Source: Albibacterium profundi (GTDB taxonomy: Bacteria; Bacteroidota; Bacteroidia; Sphingobacteriales; Sphingobacteriaceae). From it: 64,000 nucleotides of DNA. The notes under the pieces were generated by a model. It was given only the letters and a program-made list of their open reading frames with translations, did not search any database and was not told the origin of the DNA. This document shows positions 24,252-32,132 of the stretch, piece by piece (within the stretch, counting starts at the first letter, position 1; each line of letters begins with the position of its first letter). The translations under genes and the position numbers were made by a program. The stretch covers positions 1-64,000 of the forward strand of contig NZ_JBBVGT010000001.1 of assembly GCF_042159835.1 (NCBI RefSeq), in the 5' to 3' direction.

Positions 24252-25829
24252 TTAATTTGGGCAGCCTTTTTCAATAAATGTGCTTTTTGGAGCGATCACC
24301 GGAGTATAATTGCCTGCGATTTTTGCATTGGCAATAATAAGGTTAGTTTCATATTTGCCACCATTGCTATCCTGGATATAATCGGTATCCGTACCCGCAG
24401 AGAAATCCCATCGTGCAAGAAGTCCAGTACGGCTTTCTTCATCTAAGTCACACATGTTATCTTTGATTTGCTGGCCAGTACGCGCCACGGTCCAAACACG
24501 AGCTTCCGATACCGCGCCTCTCATCACTCGCCAATCTTGCCCACTTGATCGACCTATTTGAAACCGATTTCCATCAGAACTTGAAGCCAAATTTACCACA
24601 CTATGAGTTTCCTCTTCCCTGGTAACGATTAATACATCCTCTACTCCGTTAATATATAATTTGTATTTATCTTTTACATCATCCTTTGTACAATCAACAA
24701 CCAATGCAATATTTGTCCATTCATTAAGATTGAAGCTACTCGTACTTTCTAACATGATTTTGTCTCCCAATCCTGCTATTTGAATAGGATGTGTAGCTCT
24801 ATAATCGTCGTTCTTTCCCCTTATGATTAACCCATTCTCTAAACCCATAAAGGTTTGCAATCCCCGATAGCCATCAATTTTACAAGTAAGCTCAAACGTT
24901 ACTTGTTTTAAAGATTTTATCGAATTATCCACCACAGCAATATCTGAGAAATTTGCGTAAGCAAAATATTGATCACTCAAATTCATTGCATATTTAGGAC
25001 CATTTACCGTGATATCAACTGTAGTTTGCTGGCCTTTTTTATCTGTAATCGTTAATGTAGTAACTCCGTTCGTCTTTCCTGTTACGGTAATCTCATCGCC
25101 GTTTACTGAAACCTTAGCAACGTTCTCGTTTGCAACTTCAGCTTTATAATCACCGTTTCCCGCACTGACAATGATAACATCACTTGCTTGAACCGCATTT
25201 AATAATATCGATTTTTTGTCAACAACTAATTCATCTGGGGACGTTACTGTAATTTCTAAAATCGTTTCTTTCCCTTTAGCATCTGTGATCTTAACCTTAG
25301 CAGAGCCAGCGGCAATTGCTTTTACCGTAAACTTACCATGAGACTCAAGCTTAGAGATATCAAGCGAAATGTACTGATCAGAGTCATCCAAAAGTTCAGC
25401 CTTATAACCGAAATTTCCAGTACTCACCTTAACAACAACTTCGTTCTTATCCTCAACCCCCACTTCCAAAGAAGCCTGGTTTATATCCAGAGCCAAATCA
25501 AACACCTTAGCTATATCAACCTCAATGTTTTTTCTTTTAAACATTTTATCGGTTATAATGATGACTGCATTCGCTCTATCTTCATTGGTAGTTGCGGTAA
25601 TAGTAACCACATCCTCCGAAATAGTTGCCGTAGCGACATCCTTATTAGAAGAAGTAGCCGTATATCCACCATTCCCCGTTTCAATAGTTACACTAATGCT
25701 CTTACCGGGTAATAAGGAAACTTTTGCTTGATCTAAAGTCAAGTCAATAATGGTAGGCTCTTTTTCTTTAGAACAACCTGTGAAAATAAATACTAGGCAT
25801 AAAAATAATAAGTAATGATTTTTAAACAT
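24252..25829 (-). CDS. Surface lipoprotein with three Ig-like repeats and a LamG domain
   Basis: A 525-residue lipoprotein (signal to FIFTGC, Cys19). Three tandem Ig-like (Big-type) repeats of about 85 residues follow. The units begin LDQAKVSLLPGKSISVTI, INQASLEVGVEDKNEVVVKV and KSILLNAVQASDVIIVSA and share a GNGGYTA/GNFGYKA/GNGDYKA motif and an xITDKxG strand. The last 230 residues are a concanavalin-like LamG domain (FELTCKIDGYRGLQTFMG, NEWTNIALVVDC, DWRVMRGAVSEARVWTVARTG). It is a probable glycan-binding companion to the GH76 enzyme downstream. Confidence 0.8.
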   Translation of the reverse strand: MFKNHYLLFLCLVFIFTGCSKEKEPTIIDLTLDQAKVSLLPGKSISVTIETGNGGYTATSSNKDVATATISEDVVTITATTNEDRANAVIIITDKMFKRKNIEVDIAKVFDLALDINQASLEVGVEDKNEVVVKVSTGNFGYKAELLDDSDQYISLDISKLESHGKFTVKAIAAGSAKVKITDAKGKETILEITVTSPDELVVDKKSILLNAVQASDVIIVSAGNGDYKAEVANENVAKVSVNGDEITVTGKTNGVTTLTITDKKGQQTTVDITVNGPKYAMNLSDQYFAYANFSDIAVVDNSIKSLKQVTFELTCKIDGYRGLQTFMGLENGLIIRGKNDDYRATHPIQIAGLGDKIMLESTSSFNLNEWTNIALVVDCTKDDVKDKYKLYINGVEDVLIVTREEETHSVVNLASSSDGNRFQIGRSSGQDWRVMRGAVSEARVWTVARTGQQIKDNMCDLDEESRTGLLARWDFSAGTDTDYIQDSNGGKYETNLIIANAKIAGNYTPVIAPKSTFIEKGCPN

Positions 25830-25952
25830 ACTATTGCATTTGAATTACGACTGTGTTTGTAATATTAAGGTTAGGTATTATGATAATTGGATCATTAAAA
25901 GTAATAATTTAAAGTTAAAAAAACAATAGCTTGACGATATGTTGAGGAAATA

Positions 25953-26010
25953 ATTCACCAACTCTTCCTCTCCGCGTTCCGCCCTCCAATAGCTGCAAGT
26001 ACAGACATCC
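25953..26010 (-). pseudogene. C-terminal remnant of the 48-kb small gene
   Basis: The minus strand encodes DVCTCSYWRAERGEEELVN with a stop, closely matching the last residues (DICTCSYWRAEQGVEELVN) of the intact small gene at 48032-48229. The rest of the gene is gone and abuts the truncated HTH gene on the plus strand. Confidence 0.7.
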
Positions 26011-26307
26011 TCTATTTTCTTAAAACCAATAAGCGATTACGGTTCCCGAGTCTGGAAGACAGTTGAAAGAGCCAAAGCTCGTTTAGCCCGAAAAAGTTAT
26101 TCAAAAATTTCTAATCTTATCGCTTTTGAAATATTAGAGCGTTTGGATGAATTGGGTTGGAAACAAGTGCATTTAGCAGAAAAAATGAACGTTTCTAAAC
26201 AGCAAGTGAGTAAATGGGTTAAGGGCAGTGAGAATTTCACTTTGGATACATTGGTGCGCTTGAGCGAGGTGTTAGGTGTAGACCTTATTGTCGTTGCTCC
26301 AAAGTGA
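26011..26307 (+). pseudogene. XRE-type HTH regulator missing its first codons
   Basis: From about 26011 the plus strand is open and encodes LKPISDYGSRVWKTVERAKA, IAFEILERLDELGWKQVHLA, EKMNVSKQQVSKWVKGSENF and TLDTLVRLSEVLGVDLIVV, then stops at 26307. This is an XRE HTH protein, antitoxin-type, with helix-turn-helix around NVSKQQVSKWVKG. No start codon precedes the first residues, and the frame begins at the junction with the 25953-26010 remnant. About ten N-terminal residues seem lost. An internal start is possible but would omit conserved residues. Confidence 0.65.
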
Positions 26308-26510
26308 AAAAAGAGGCTTTCAAAAAGCTAACAAAGAAAGGGGAAATAATCTTACCGGGTAACTTCGGTAAGCATCTAGCTATGCTGACGACTGGAACCG
26401 CCCGAGGAATTTTGTATGCTAATACGAAGAATACTGCCTTCCACAAATTCTTAATGGGGACGATTAATATTGATACGATGTTCAAAGAAGATATTGCTAT
26501 AGAAATTTAA
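26304..26510 (+). CDS. Small ORF overlapping the HTH gene (GTGA)
   Basis: 68 residues starting with GTG at 26304, which overlaps the stop of the HTH gene by four bases (GTGA). It is basic (MKKEAFKKLTKKGEIILPGN) with no membrane segment. I do not recognise a family. The tight overlap favours a partner of the HTH protein, and it is followed by a good terminator. Confidence 0.45.
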   Translation: MKKEAFKKLTKKGEIILPGNFGKHLAMLTTGTARGILYANTKNTAFHKFLMGTINIDTMFKEDIAIEI

Positions 26511-26546
26511 CATTATCAGAATATAATAAATCCATACAAGTATATG

Positions 26547-26583
26547 AATACCTGCTCGGCAGCTCGCCCAAACGGGTATTTTT
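26547..26583 (+). terminator. Intrinsic terminator after the HTH/small ORF pair
   Basis: AATACC(TG) pairs with CGGGTATT over about eight positions with one mismatch, followed by a T run at 26579-26583. Confidence 0.6.
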
Positions 26584-26671
26584 CGGTTAAGGGATAACCG
26601 AGCACATAAAACTAAAAGTGACTGAACACTAACCCTTACTTAGTAGTACGAAAATACTATAGTAGTTAAAA

Positions 26672-26905
26672 CTATTCCTCAGGATCAATCACGCCATCTT
26701 CAGGATCATCGAATCCAGAACCGCCAGTACTTTCGTCAATATCTAGATTGCTATACTCAGGTACATCATCTTCATTACCTTGCTTTTGTTCAGATTGGGA
26801 ATCTTCCTTCTTATTCGGATCCTTTGGTGGATTCTGGTTGCTTTTTATAGGTTCGTTTTGTTCGTCACCATTGGGCTTGGTAGGATTGCTATCGTTATTT
26901 TCCAT
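26672..26905 (-). CDS. Small acidic disordered protein
   Basis: 77 residues, almost free of hydrophobic residues: an Asn/Lys/Pro-rich first half (NDSNPTKPNGDEQNEPIKSN) and an Asp/Glu-rich end (DDVPEYSNLDIDESTGGSGF). It has no signal peptide and is likely intrinsically disordered. Similar short acidic proteins are common in Sphingobacteriaceae with no known function. It is divergent from the PIN fragment. Confidence 0.55.
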   Translation of the reverse strand: MENNDSNPTKPNGDEQNEPIKSNQNPPKDPNKKEDSQSEQKQGNEDDVPEYSNLDIDESTGGSGFDDPEDGVIDPEE

Positions 26906-26949
26906 GATTATATGATTTAGTTGTTATGAAGCAACAGCACCGGTGACAG

Positions 26950-27238
26950 AATTTATCTCAAATCTTTATCTGAAACTGATAAATCAGTTTTGCACATTGC
27001 CAATATATTAAATGCATATGTTTTGAGCAGTGACAAAACTGTTCGTAATTGTGCCAAAAATAAAGACATCGAATATCACGGCACGATTTGGATATTTGAT
27101 AAGCTTGTAGAAGCCAATATTCTTGTTAAGAAACAAGCAGCTTCAAAGTTAGAAGAGCTAGTGGCAACCAATTTTATTTTCCAGAATAACAAGCCTCTCG
27201 TTGCTGAGATTGAAAAGAGATTAAAGATTTGGAAGTAA
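26950..27238 (+). pseudogene. PIN-domain/DUF3368 toxin, C-terminal half
   Basis: The plus strand encodes LSETDKSVLHIANILNAYVL, SSDKTVRNCAKNKDIEYHGTIW and IFDKLVEANILVKKQAASKL. The 'LSSDKxVRxxAKxxxIExHGxIWIFDxLVxxxIL' pattern belongs to PIN-type toxins (VapC/DUF3368), with the last acidic site in SSD. The N-terminal half with the first catalytic acids is absent, and no ATG is available, only a TTG at 26990. It is inactive by inference. Confidence 0.6.
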
Positions 27239-27240
27239 AT

Positions 27241-27296
27241 AGCTCCGAACCTGAACCAAAAAATCCCACTTGTCAACAATGTCAAGTGGGATTTTT
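27241..27296 (+). terminator. Terminator with conserved AGCTCCGAACCTGA box, second copy
   Basis: AGCTCCGAACCTGAAC (27241-27256) followed by the hairpin AAAAATCCCACTTG/CAAGTGGGATTTTT. The 16-base box and the stem core match the element at 1595-1650. It begins three bases after the PIN fragment's stop. Confidence 0.65.
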
Positions 27297-27388
27297 AATA
27301 ACTAAAACGACCATCTTGAAACAAGCATAGCAACACATAGGATCATAACGCTCATCAACACGGCGTCCATCGCAGGGCTGGATGCAGC

Positions 27389-28264
27389 CTACAACATATC
27401 TTCCAAACGATAATCCGGACAAGCGCCCTGCTGCCCGGCAACATAGGATGATATGTGACTAGCTATTTTCAAAGAATCTTTTACCGATCTCTCTTCCATT
27501 TTATATGCAAGAAAACCAGCAAGAAAGGCATCGCCACTGCCTATAGTGTCTTTAATTTTTACAGGCTGTGCGTTGATTGTCAATTGCTCTGACGCAGAGT
27601 AATATTTAGCTCCATCACCTCCAAGGGTTAGAATTATCTCCTCAATACCCGGAAAATATCTCTGTATATAATTAACTCGACTGTCAAAGGATCCGTCTGA
27701 ATTGCCCAACCAGTCGGATATAATATCCAGTTCAATCGCGTTAAGCTTGAGAATATTAGTTACCTCCAATAGGGAAAGTATCAGATTTTTAGAATAAAAA
27801 GGGTGGCGTAAATTAACGTCAAAAACCCGAAGTCTGCTTTTCTCAACTAGTTTGAATAATGTTTCTTGGGAAACTGGGTTTCGAGCGATCAAGGAGCCAA
27901 AAACCAACGCTGAGGCTTCATTCACCACGCTTTCAATCGCTGGAGAACTTTCAATATAGTCCCAAGCCACATCGTCGACAATATCATAGACGACTTCACC
28001 TGCATCCCCTACGTCCACCTCCACAGTAGACGTGGGTTTATTGGAGATAGTTGAACAAAAAGTGCTATCAATTTTCAAACGTTTCAACTCTTTTAAAATA
28101 GCCTGACCGTCCTGATCTGATCCGATCTGGGTTATAATCTTACTTTTAATCCCTAATTTATTTAAATGATAGCAGACATTCAGCGGAGCCCCCCCCAACA
28201 TTCTACCCTCTTTCAGGTTGTCCCAAAGAATCTCTCCGAAGCAAATTACATATTTTTCTCTCAT
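27389..28264 (-). CDS. PfkB-family fructokinase
   Basis: A 291-residue cytoplasmic sugar kinase. The N-terminus CFGEILWDNLKEGRMLGGAP is typical of bacterial fructokinases (ScrK-like). The C-terminal PfkB signature DTIGSGDAFLAGF contains the catalytic Asp. It is the last gene of the 14-gene operon. With the mannitol dehydrogenase-family gene at 43475 it would convert mannitol to fructose and then to fructose 6-phosphate. Other PfkB substrates such as 2-keto-3-deoxygluconate cannot be excluded. Confidence 0.85.
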   Translation of the reverse strand: MREKYVICFGEILWDNLKEGRMLGGAPLNVCYHLNKLGIKSKIITQIGSDQDGQAILKELKRLKIDSTFCSTISNKPTSTVEVDVGDAGEVVYDIVDDVAWDYIESSPAIESVVNEASALVFGSLIARNPVSQETLFKLVEKSRLRVFDVNLRHPFYSKNLILSLLEVTNILKLNAIELDIISDWLGNSDGSFDSRVNYIQRYFPGIEEIILTLGGDGAKYYSASEQLTINAQPVKIKDTIGSGDAFLAGFLAYKMEERSVKDSLKIASHISSYVAGQQGACPDYRLEDML

Positions 28265-28312
28265 CTATCTACTGTATTGATTGTTTTGTAAGTCTTAACC
28301 TTATTTCAGAAA

Positions 28313-29635
28313 TTAATTCGTAAGATTGGCTCCGTGCTCCATCAATGTGCTTCGAAGTTTAGTGATATCGACCTTATCCACGTCGGCGCCTGAACTGACG
28401 CATAAAGCCGCGGCAGCACCTGCTGCTTGTCCGAGGCCCATAACCGAGGCTTGCACGCGGACAGAAGCAGAAGATACCCCATCCGCCGAAAAGGCACGTC
28501 CCCCGACAAGGAGGTTCGGGAAATCGGGTGCGATAAGACACCGGTAAGGTACGAAGGCAGCGTCCTTTAAAAACTGACAACGCTGGTTCGTGGAATCCGC
28601 CGAATGTATATCTACCGGGTGGCAGCCTCTTGATATGGAATCCGGAAAATCCCGGGCTTCAATATATTCCTCGCCCTGCAATGTATAAACCCCTTTAATT
28701 CTCCGGGTCTCCCGGGTTCCGGTTTGAGGTGCGGTCATGATCAGATGTGCATGCTTAAATGCAAGAACATTTTTCTTTAAAAGCTCTAGGAATGTAAATA
28801 CATCCTCTCGAAGATTACATTCTGTTCGGGTCGCCTGCCGGTTATCGGCCATATTCGCGTAGGTTCGGGTCATGTTGACCAGAACCATTCCATTGTCCAT
28901 AACCCCGCAATACCAGGGTCCTCCATAACCAGGCAGCTTACCTTCGGATCCGATATCTTCGAGTATCTTTCGCATATCCAGATCATGGTAATTTACGCCT
29001 TGTTTGCTATGACGGATCATAGGAAGCGAATCGGTATCCACACCCCCTAACATAAATATCAATGTCGCAGGTTGCAATTCAGAGCTCATGGGCTGCATTT
29101 CCACACCTGCCTGATAGGAAAGATCCGCATCCCCAGTGCAATCAATAAAATATTTACCAGCAATAGCTTCCGCTCCATTTTTATTATCTATGATAATATG
29201 AGAGATCCGGTTCCCCTCCTTTTTATGTCCGGTCAGGTACGAATGGAAATATAGATCCACCCCGGCCTCCAGCACCATACGCTGCGCAATAAGCTTATAT
29301 TTTTCCGGAGCGAATGTAATATTCCCGATCGGCTTCTCTTCTCGGGCTCCCCCAATCTCTATAAGACGTTCAATGAATTCCCAGGGAATACCATCAATGA
29401 CTCTGCGTTCATTATAGTTAAACACACTTATTGGAGCCACCAGGCTAGCTGTAGCCATTCCACCCAAAAACCCCAATCTTTCTATCAGCGCAACTTTAGC
29501 CCCACCCCGGGCGGCCGCAATTGCTGCAATAAAACCTGAAGGGCCGCCTCCACATACCACAACATCATATTCCGCGATCACGGGAACATCCCTTACTTGT
29601 TGTATACTTTCTTTTATTATTTTCTCTTCTTTCAT
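28313..29635 (-). CDS. FAD-dependent oxidoreductase
   Basis: A 440-residue flavoprotein. The Rossmann motif CGGGPSGFIAAIAAARGGA lies at about residues 28-46 and the second FAD stretch DCTGDADLSYQAGV at about 165-178. The C-terminal FAD block is LLVGGRAFSADGVSSASVRV. It belongs to the large FAD-dependent oxidoreductase family (PF12831) often found in carbohydrate catabolic loci of Bacteroidota. No signal peptide is seen, so it is cytoplasmic. The substrate is unknown, and a sugar or polyol oxidation step is plausible from the operon. Confidence 0.8.
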   Translation of the reverse strand: MKEEKIIKESIQQVRDVPVIAEYDVVVCGGGPSGFIAAIAAARGGAKVALIERLGFLGGMATASLVAPISVFNYNERRVIDGIPWEFIERLIEIGGAREEKPIGNITFAPEKYKLIAQRMVLEAGVDLYFHSYLTGHKKEGNRISHIIIDNKNGAEAIAGKYFIDCTGDADLSYQAGVEMQPMSSELQPATLIFMLGGVDTDSLPMIRHSKQGVNYHDLDMRKILEDIGSEGKLPGYGGPWYCGVMDNGMVLVNMTRTYANMADNRQATRTECNLREDVFTFLELLKKNVLAFKHAHLIMTAPQTGTRETRRIKGVYTLQGEEYIEARDFPDSISRGCHPVDIHSADSTNQRCQFLKDAAFVPYRCLIAPDFPNLLVGGRAFSADGVSSASVRVQASVMGLGQAAGAAAALCVSSGADVDKVDITKLRSTLMEHGANLTN

Positions 29636-29681
29636 AATATCTATTGCACCGTCAATCGATGCCTGTCACTTTAAAAGGTTA

Positions 29682-30791
29682 TTAATCAAATTTAATTGTA
29701 AATTCATTCCGAACATCTTTTTTCCAAGCGTGTGACTGAGAAGTGGGTGAGATAGCAAACAATGGGGAAAAGGTCTTTACTTTAACCGTTTTACCATCCG
29801 GAAAAAACTCCATTATCCGCAACCATCCGTCACCTCCATTGCCGTCGCGATGTCCTCCGCCCATACTCTGCGCATCAAACATAACCTGATGCACCGATTT
29901 CCCAACGGCGTTGTCATCTATCCGATAACCCTCTCCTGAATAGTGACCTGAGAGCACCAATTCAATATTAGATGCAGGTTCTACTATCTTTTCCCAGACC
30001 TGCTTTCCGTTATTGGCATTCGGCAAGAAAACCGGTGAAGACTTCTGAATTTTGTTATCTATATTATATGGCTCCCAATATATCCAACTTGGCTCTGAAG
30101 CGCCATATTCGTCTTTTGCTGTGATAAAGGCATGAGTAATGAATACCACCCGATGATCCTTATACTGCTCCAAGTTGACCACTCGTTTAGCCCAGGTAAC
30201 TATGGTGTCACGGGGTGCATATTCAACGGTAATAAACAAATAATCTTTCCCGTTCAGACTCTTTAATTCTATTGCCGAGTTCTCAAGCGTTGGCTGTCCT
30301 TGCTCATTACGGGCATTCTGCACCAGGTGTTTCTGGTTTAGGTGATTTCGCTCACTGGTAAAAAACTCGGAATATCTTGATGATCGATTTCCCACCCGGT
30401 CTATACTATATTCATGGTTTCCCGCCGCTGTAATATAAGGAACCTTACCATCCAGAATGGCGAAGGCATCCGAGGCAGCCTTCCATTGTTGTTGGGTCGT
30501 CTGATTCCCATCGTAATCATTAATTATTTTTTCATTATTCTGAACCAGATCCCCCACGCATACAACCATCTTTATGTTGAGCGTATCGATATTTTCTTCC
30601 ACCCATCGCATCATCAAATCGAGGATGGGTTGGTTTCTGCCCCATTTGACGTAATTCTGTATATCGGGAATCATTACCATCGACCAGGAGTCTTTGTTCT
30701 CCAGACTTGGTTTTTGATATTCCTCTTGTGCGAACAGTGCAGGTAAAGCACCTATAAATATCAATAGGTAGCTGATAATTGTTTTTTTCAT
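29682..30791 (-). CDS. Secreted calcineurin-like phosphoesterase
   Basis: A 369-residue metallophosphoesterase with an N-terminal signal peptide (ending ALFAQ). The five-block metal site is visible: MIPDIQN (first Asp), VCVGDLVQN, AAGNHEYS, FITHAF and LSGHYSGEG. The first block has D-x-Q instead of D-x-H, which is common in a subfamily. It is periplasmic or surface-exposed. In this operon it would remove phosphate or cut a phosphodiester from the imported substrate. Confidence 0.85.
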   Translation of the reverse strand: MKKTIISYLLIFIGALPALFAQEEYQKPSLENKDSWSMVMIPDIQNYVKWGRNQPILDLMMRWVEENIDTLNIKMVVCVGDLVQNNEKIINDYDGNQTTQQQWKAASDAFAILDGKVPYITAAGNHEYSIDRVGNRSSRYSEFFTSERNHLNQKHLVQNARNEQGQPTLENSAIELKSLNGKDYLFITVEYAPRDTIVTWAKRVVNLEQYKDHRVVFITHAFITAKDEYGASEPSWIYWEPYNIDNKIQKSSPVFLPNANNGKQVWEKIVEPASNIELVLSGHYSGEGYRIDDNAVGKSVHQVMFDAQSMGGGHRDGNGGDGWLRIMEFFPDGKTVKVKTFSPLFAISPTSQSHAWKKDVRNEFTIKFD

Positions 30792-30828
30792 CTGTATTAT
30801 TTTGAATAGAATGGATCTCGAACGGTCT

Positions 30829-31164
30829 CTAGCCTTTCAAGGCCAACTGGATATTAAGCCGAAAAACCGGCTGTTCACCTTCTAATTGGCAATTTAAACG
30901 TAGCCAATTACCGAAGTGCTTGACACGCACGAAATGTAAACCCTCCTTAGAAATGGGTTCCGACACAGTTCCCTCACTCGTCCAATGTACTCCATCATGA
31001 GAAATTTCAACGGCGGCTGTAAGAGTCGGATTCATACCAGACAAACCTTCAACGTCAATAAAAAAAATCGCTTCATCCGCCCACCCTGCTTCATAAGGGT
31101 TAGTCTGAAAATCTTCTTTAAAATCTTTTTTTACCTCTATGTGCGAAGCATTAAATAATTTCAT
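30829..31164 (-). CDS. Small beta-sandwich protein of unknown function
   Basis: 111 residues, no signal or membrane segment, beta-rich: AIFFIDVEGLSGMNPTLTAA, VEISHDGVHWTSEG, LHFVRVKHFGNWLRLNC and VFRLNIQLAL. The arrangement resembles small carbohydrate- or phage-type beta-sandwich domains, but I cannot name a family. It is 27 bases downstream of the 31192 gene and is probably its partner. Confidence 0.55.
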   Translation of the reverse strand: MKLFNASHIEVKKDFKEDFQTNPYEAGWADEAIFFIDVEGLSGMNPTLTAAVEISHDGVHWTSEGTVSEPISKEGLHFVRVKHFGNWLRLNCQLEGEQPVFRLNIQLALKG

Positions 31165-31191
31165 TTTTTCGTTTTACTTTAAATACGATGA

Positions 31192-32130
31192 CTATTCCTG
31201 AGAAATTACCACGGAATCCAAATAAAGAAAAACCCGGCGGTTCGTATCCGTCTCTATCCAAACCAGCGGATTCATTAACCCATCAATCCGATCATAAGGC
31301 GGTGTAACATAAATGGGTTGCCGCTTTAAATCGAATGTCTTGTCCTGACATTGCATTTCTACATACTCCCGCTTTTCGGTATCAATTAACAAGCGTCCAT
31401 ATTGCCAATTAATCTTACAATCCGTTTCATTATACACCAGGGATTGTTGCCCTCCGTCGATATCTTTATACCCATCATGCCTCCCGTCGGAATAGCGCTT
31501 TCCAAACCAGAAGGGATCCACACCTTTAATACACCAGTCACCTTCAGTATCATAAGCCCAATCTTTATCGTCTTTCGAAGAAGGGTAAATCAGCTGCCAT
31601 TTCTTTTGCAATTTACCATCTAGTGCATTTAAATAGCGGACACCAGAGAAGAACCGATTGCCCCGTTCTTGTAAATCCCAGCCAAACCCAAATGCCCGAA
31701 TGGAATTCTCATGGAGACCGGGGAGAGGTCCGTCCCCTTCAATGGTATCTTGTTCGGCGGTAAAAGCGAACCACATTTCGAATTGCAGGTATCTGCGTTT
31801 AAGATGATGAAAAGAGAGACGCTTTATAGCGTGTCCCATAGACCCCGGAGCCGGTGGTTGATCAAAAGGGTTGGCAATCGGACGGGTAGAAACTTTCAGG
31901 CTATATTGCCCTGATAAGGAACCGTGAGAACCCGGATATCGGAAAGTTGCCGTGCTAAGCATTACCGGTGGCCATTGATGCTTGACCATAATACTAGGAC
32001 TCTCCCCGAAGTCTGGCGCTTCGTTAAAATTAGGCATAATTTCCATCCAACCATTATAGCCGGCATTAAAAACATCGTGCACCAATACTCGCTTAAGCGG
32101 CTGAAAACGAGACAAAAATGTTGTATCCAT
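31192..32130 (-). CDS. Conserved catabolic-locus protein (DUF6772-like)
   Basis: 312 residues, soluble, with aromatic-rich beta segments: NGWMEIMPNFNEAPDFGESP, ATFRYPGSHGSLSG, RRYLQFEMWFAFTAEQD and EYVEMQCQDKTFDL. It resembles proteins with a concanavalin/jelly-roll look sometimes listed as DUF6772 in sugar-utilisation loci, and this naming is tentative. Its stop is two bases from the symporter start, so it is part of the operon. It may recognise or isomerise the substrate, but nothing in the sequence proves an enzyme. Confidence 0.55.
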   Translation of the reverse strand: MDTTFLSRFQPLKRVLVHDVFNAGYNGWMEIMPNFNEAPDFGESPSIMVKHQWPPVMLSTATFRYPGSHGSLSGQYSLKVSTRPIANPFDQPPAPGSMGHAIKRLSFHHLKRRYLQFEMWFAFTAEQDTIEGDGPLPGLHENSIRAFGFGWDLQERGNRFFSGVRYLNALDGKLQKKWQLIYPSSKDDKDWAYDTEGDWCIKGVDPFWFGKRYSDGRHDGYKDIDGGQQSLVYNETDCKINWQYGRLLIDTEKREYVEMQCQDKTFDLKRQPIYVTPPYDRIDGLMNPLVWIETDTNRRVFLYLDSVVISQE

Positions 32131-32132
32131 AA

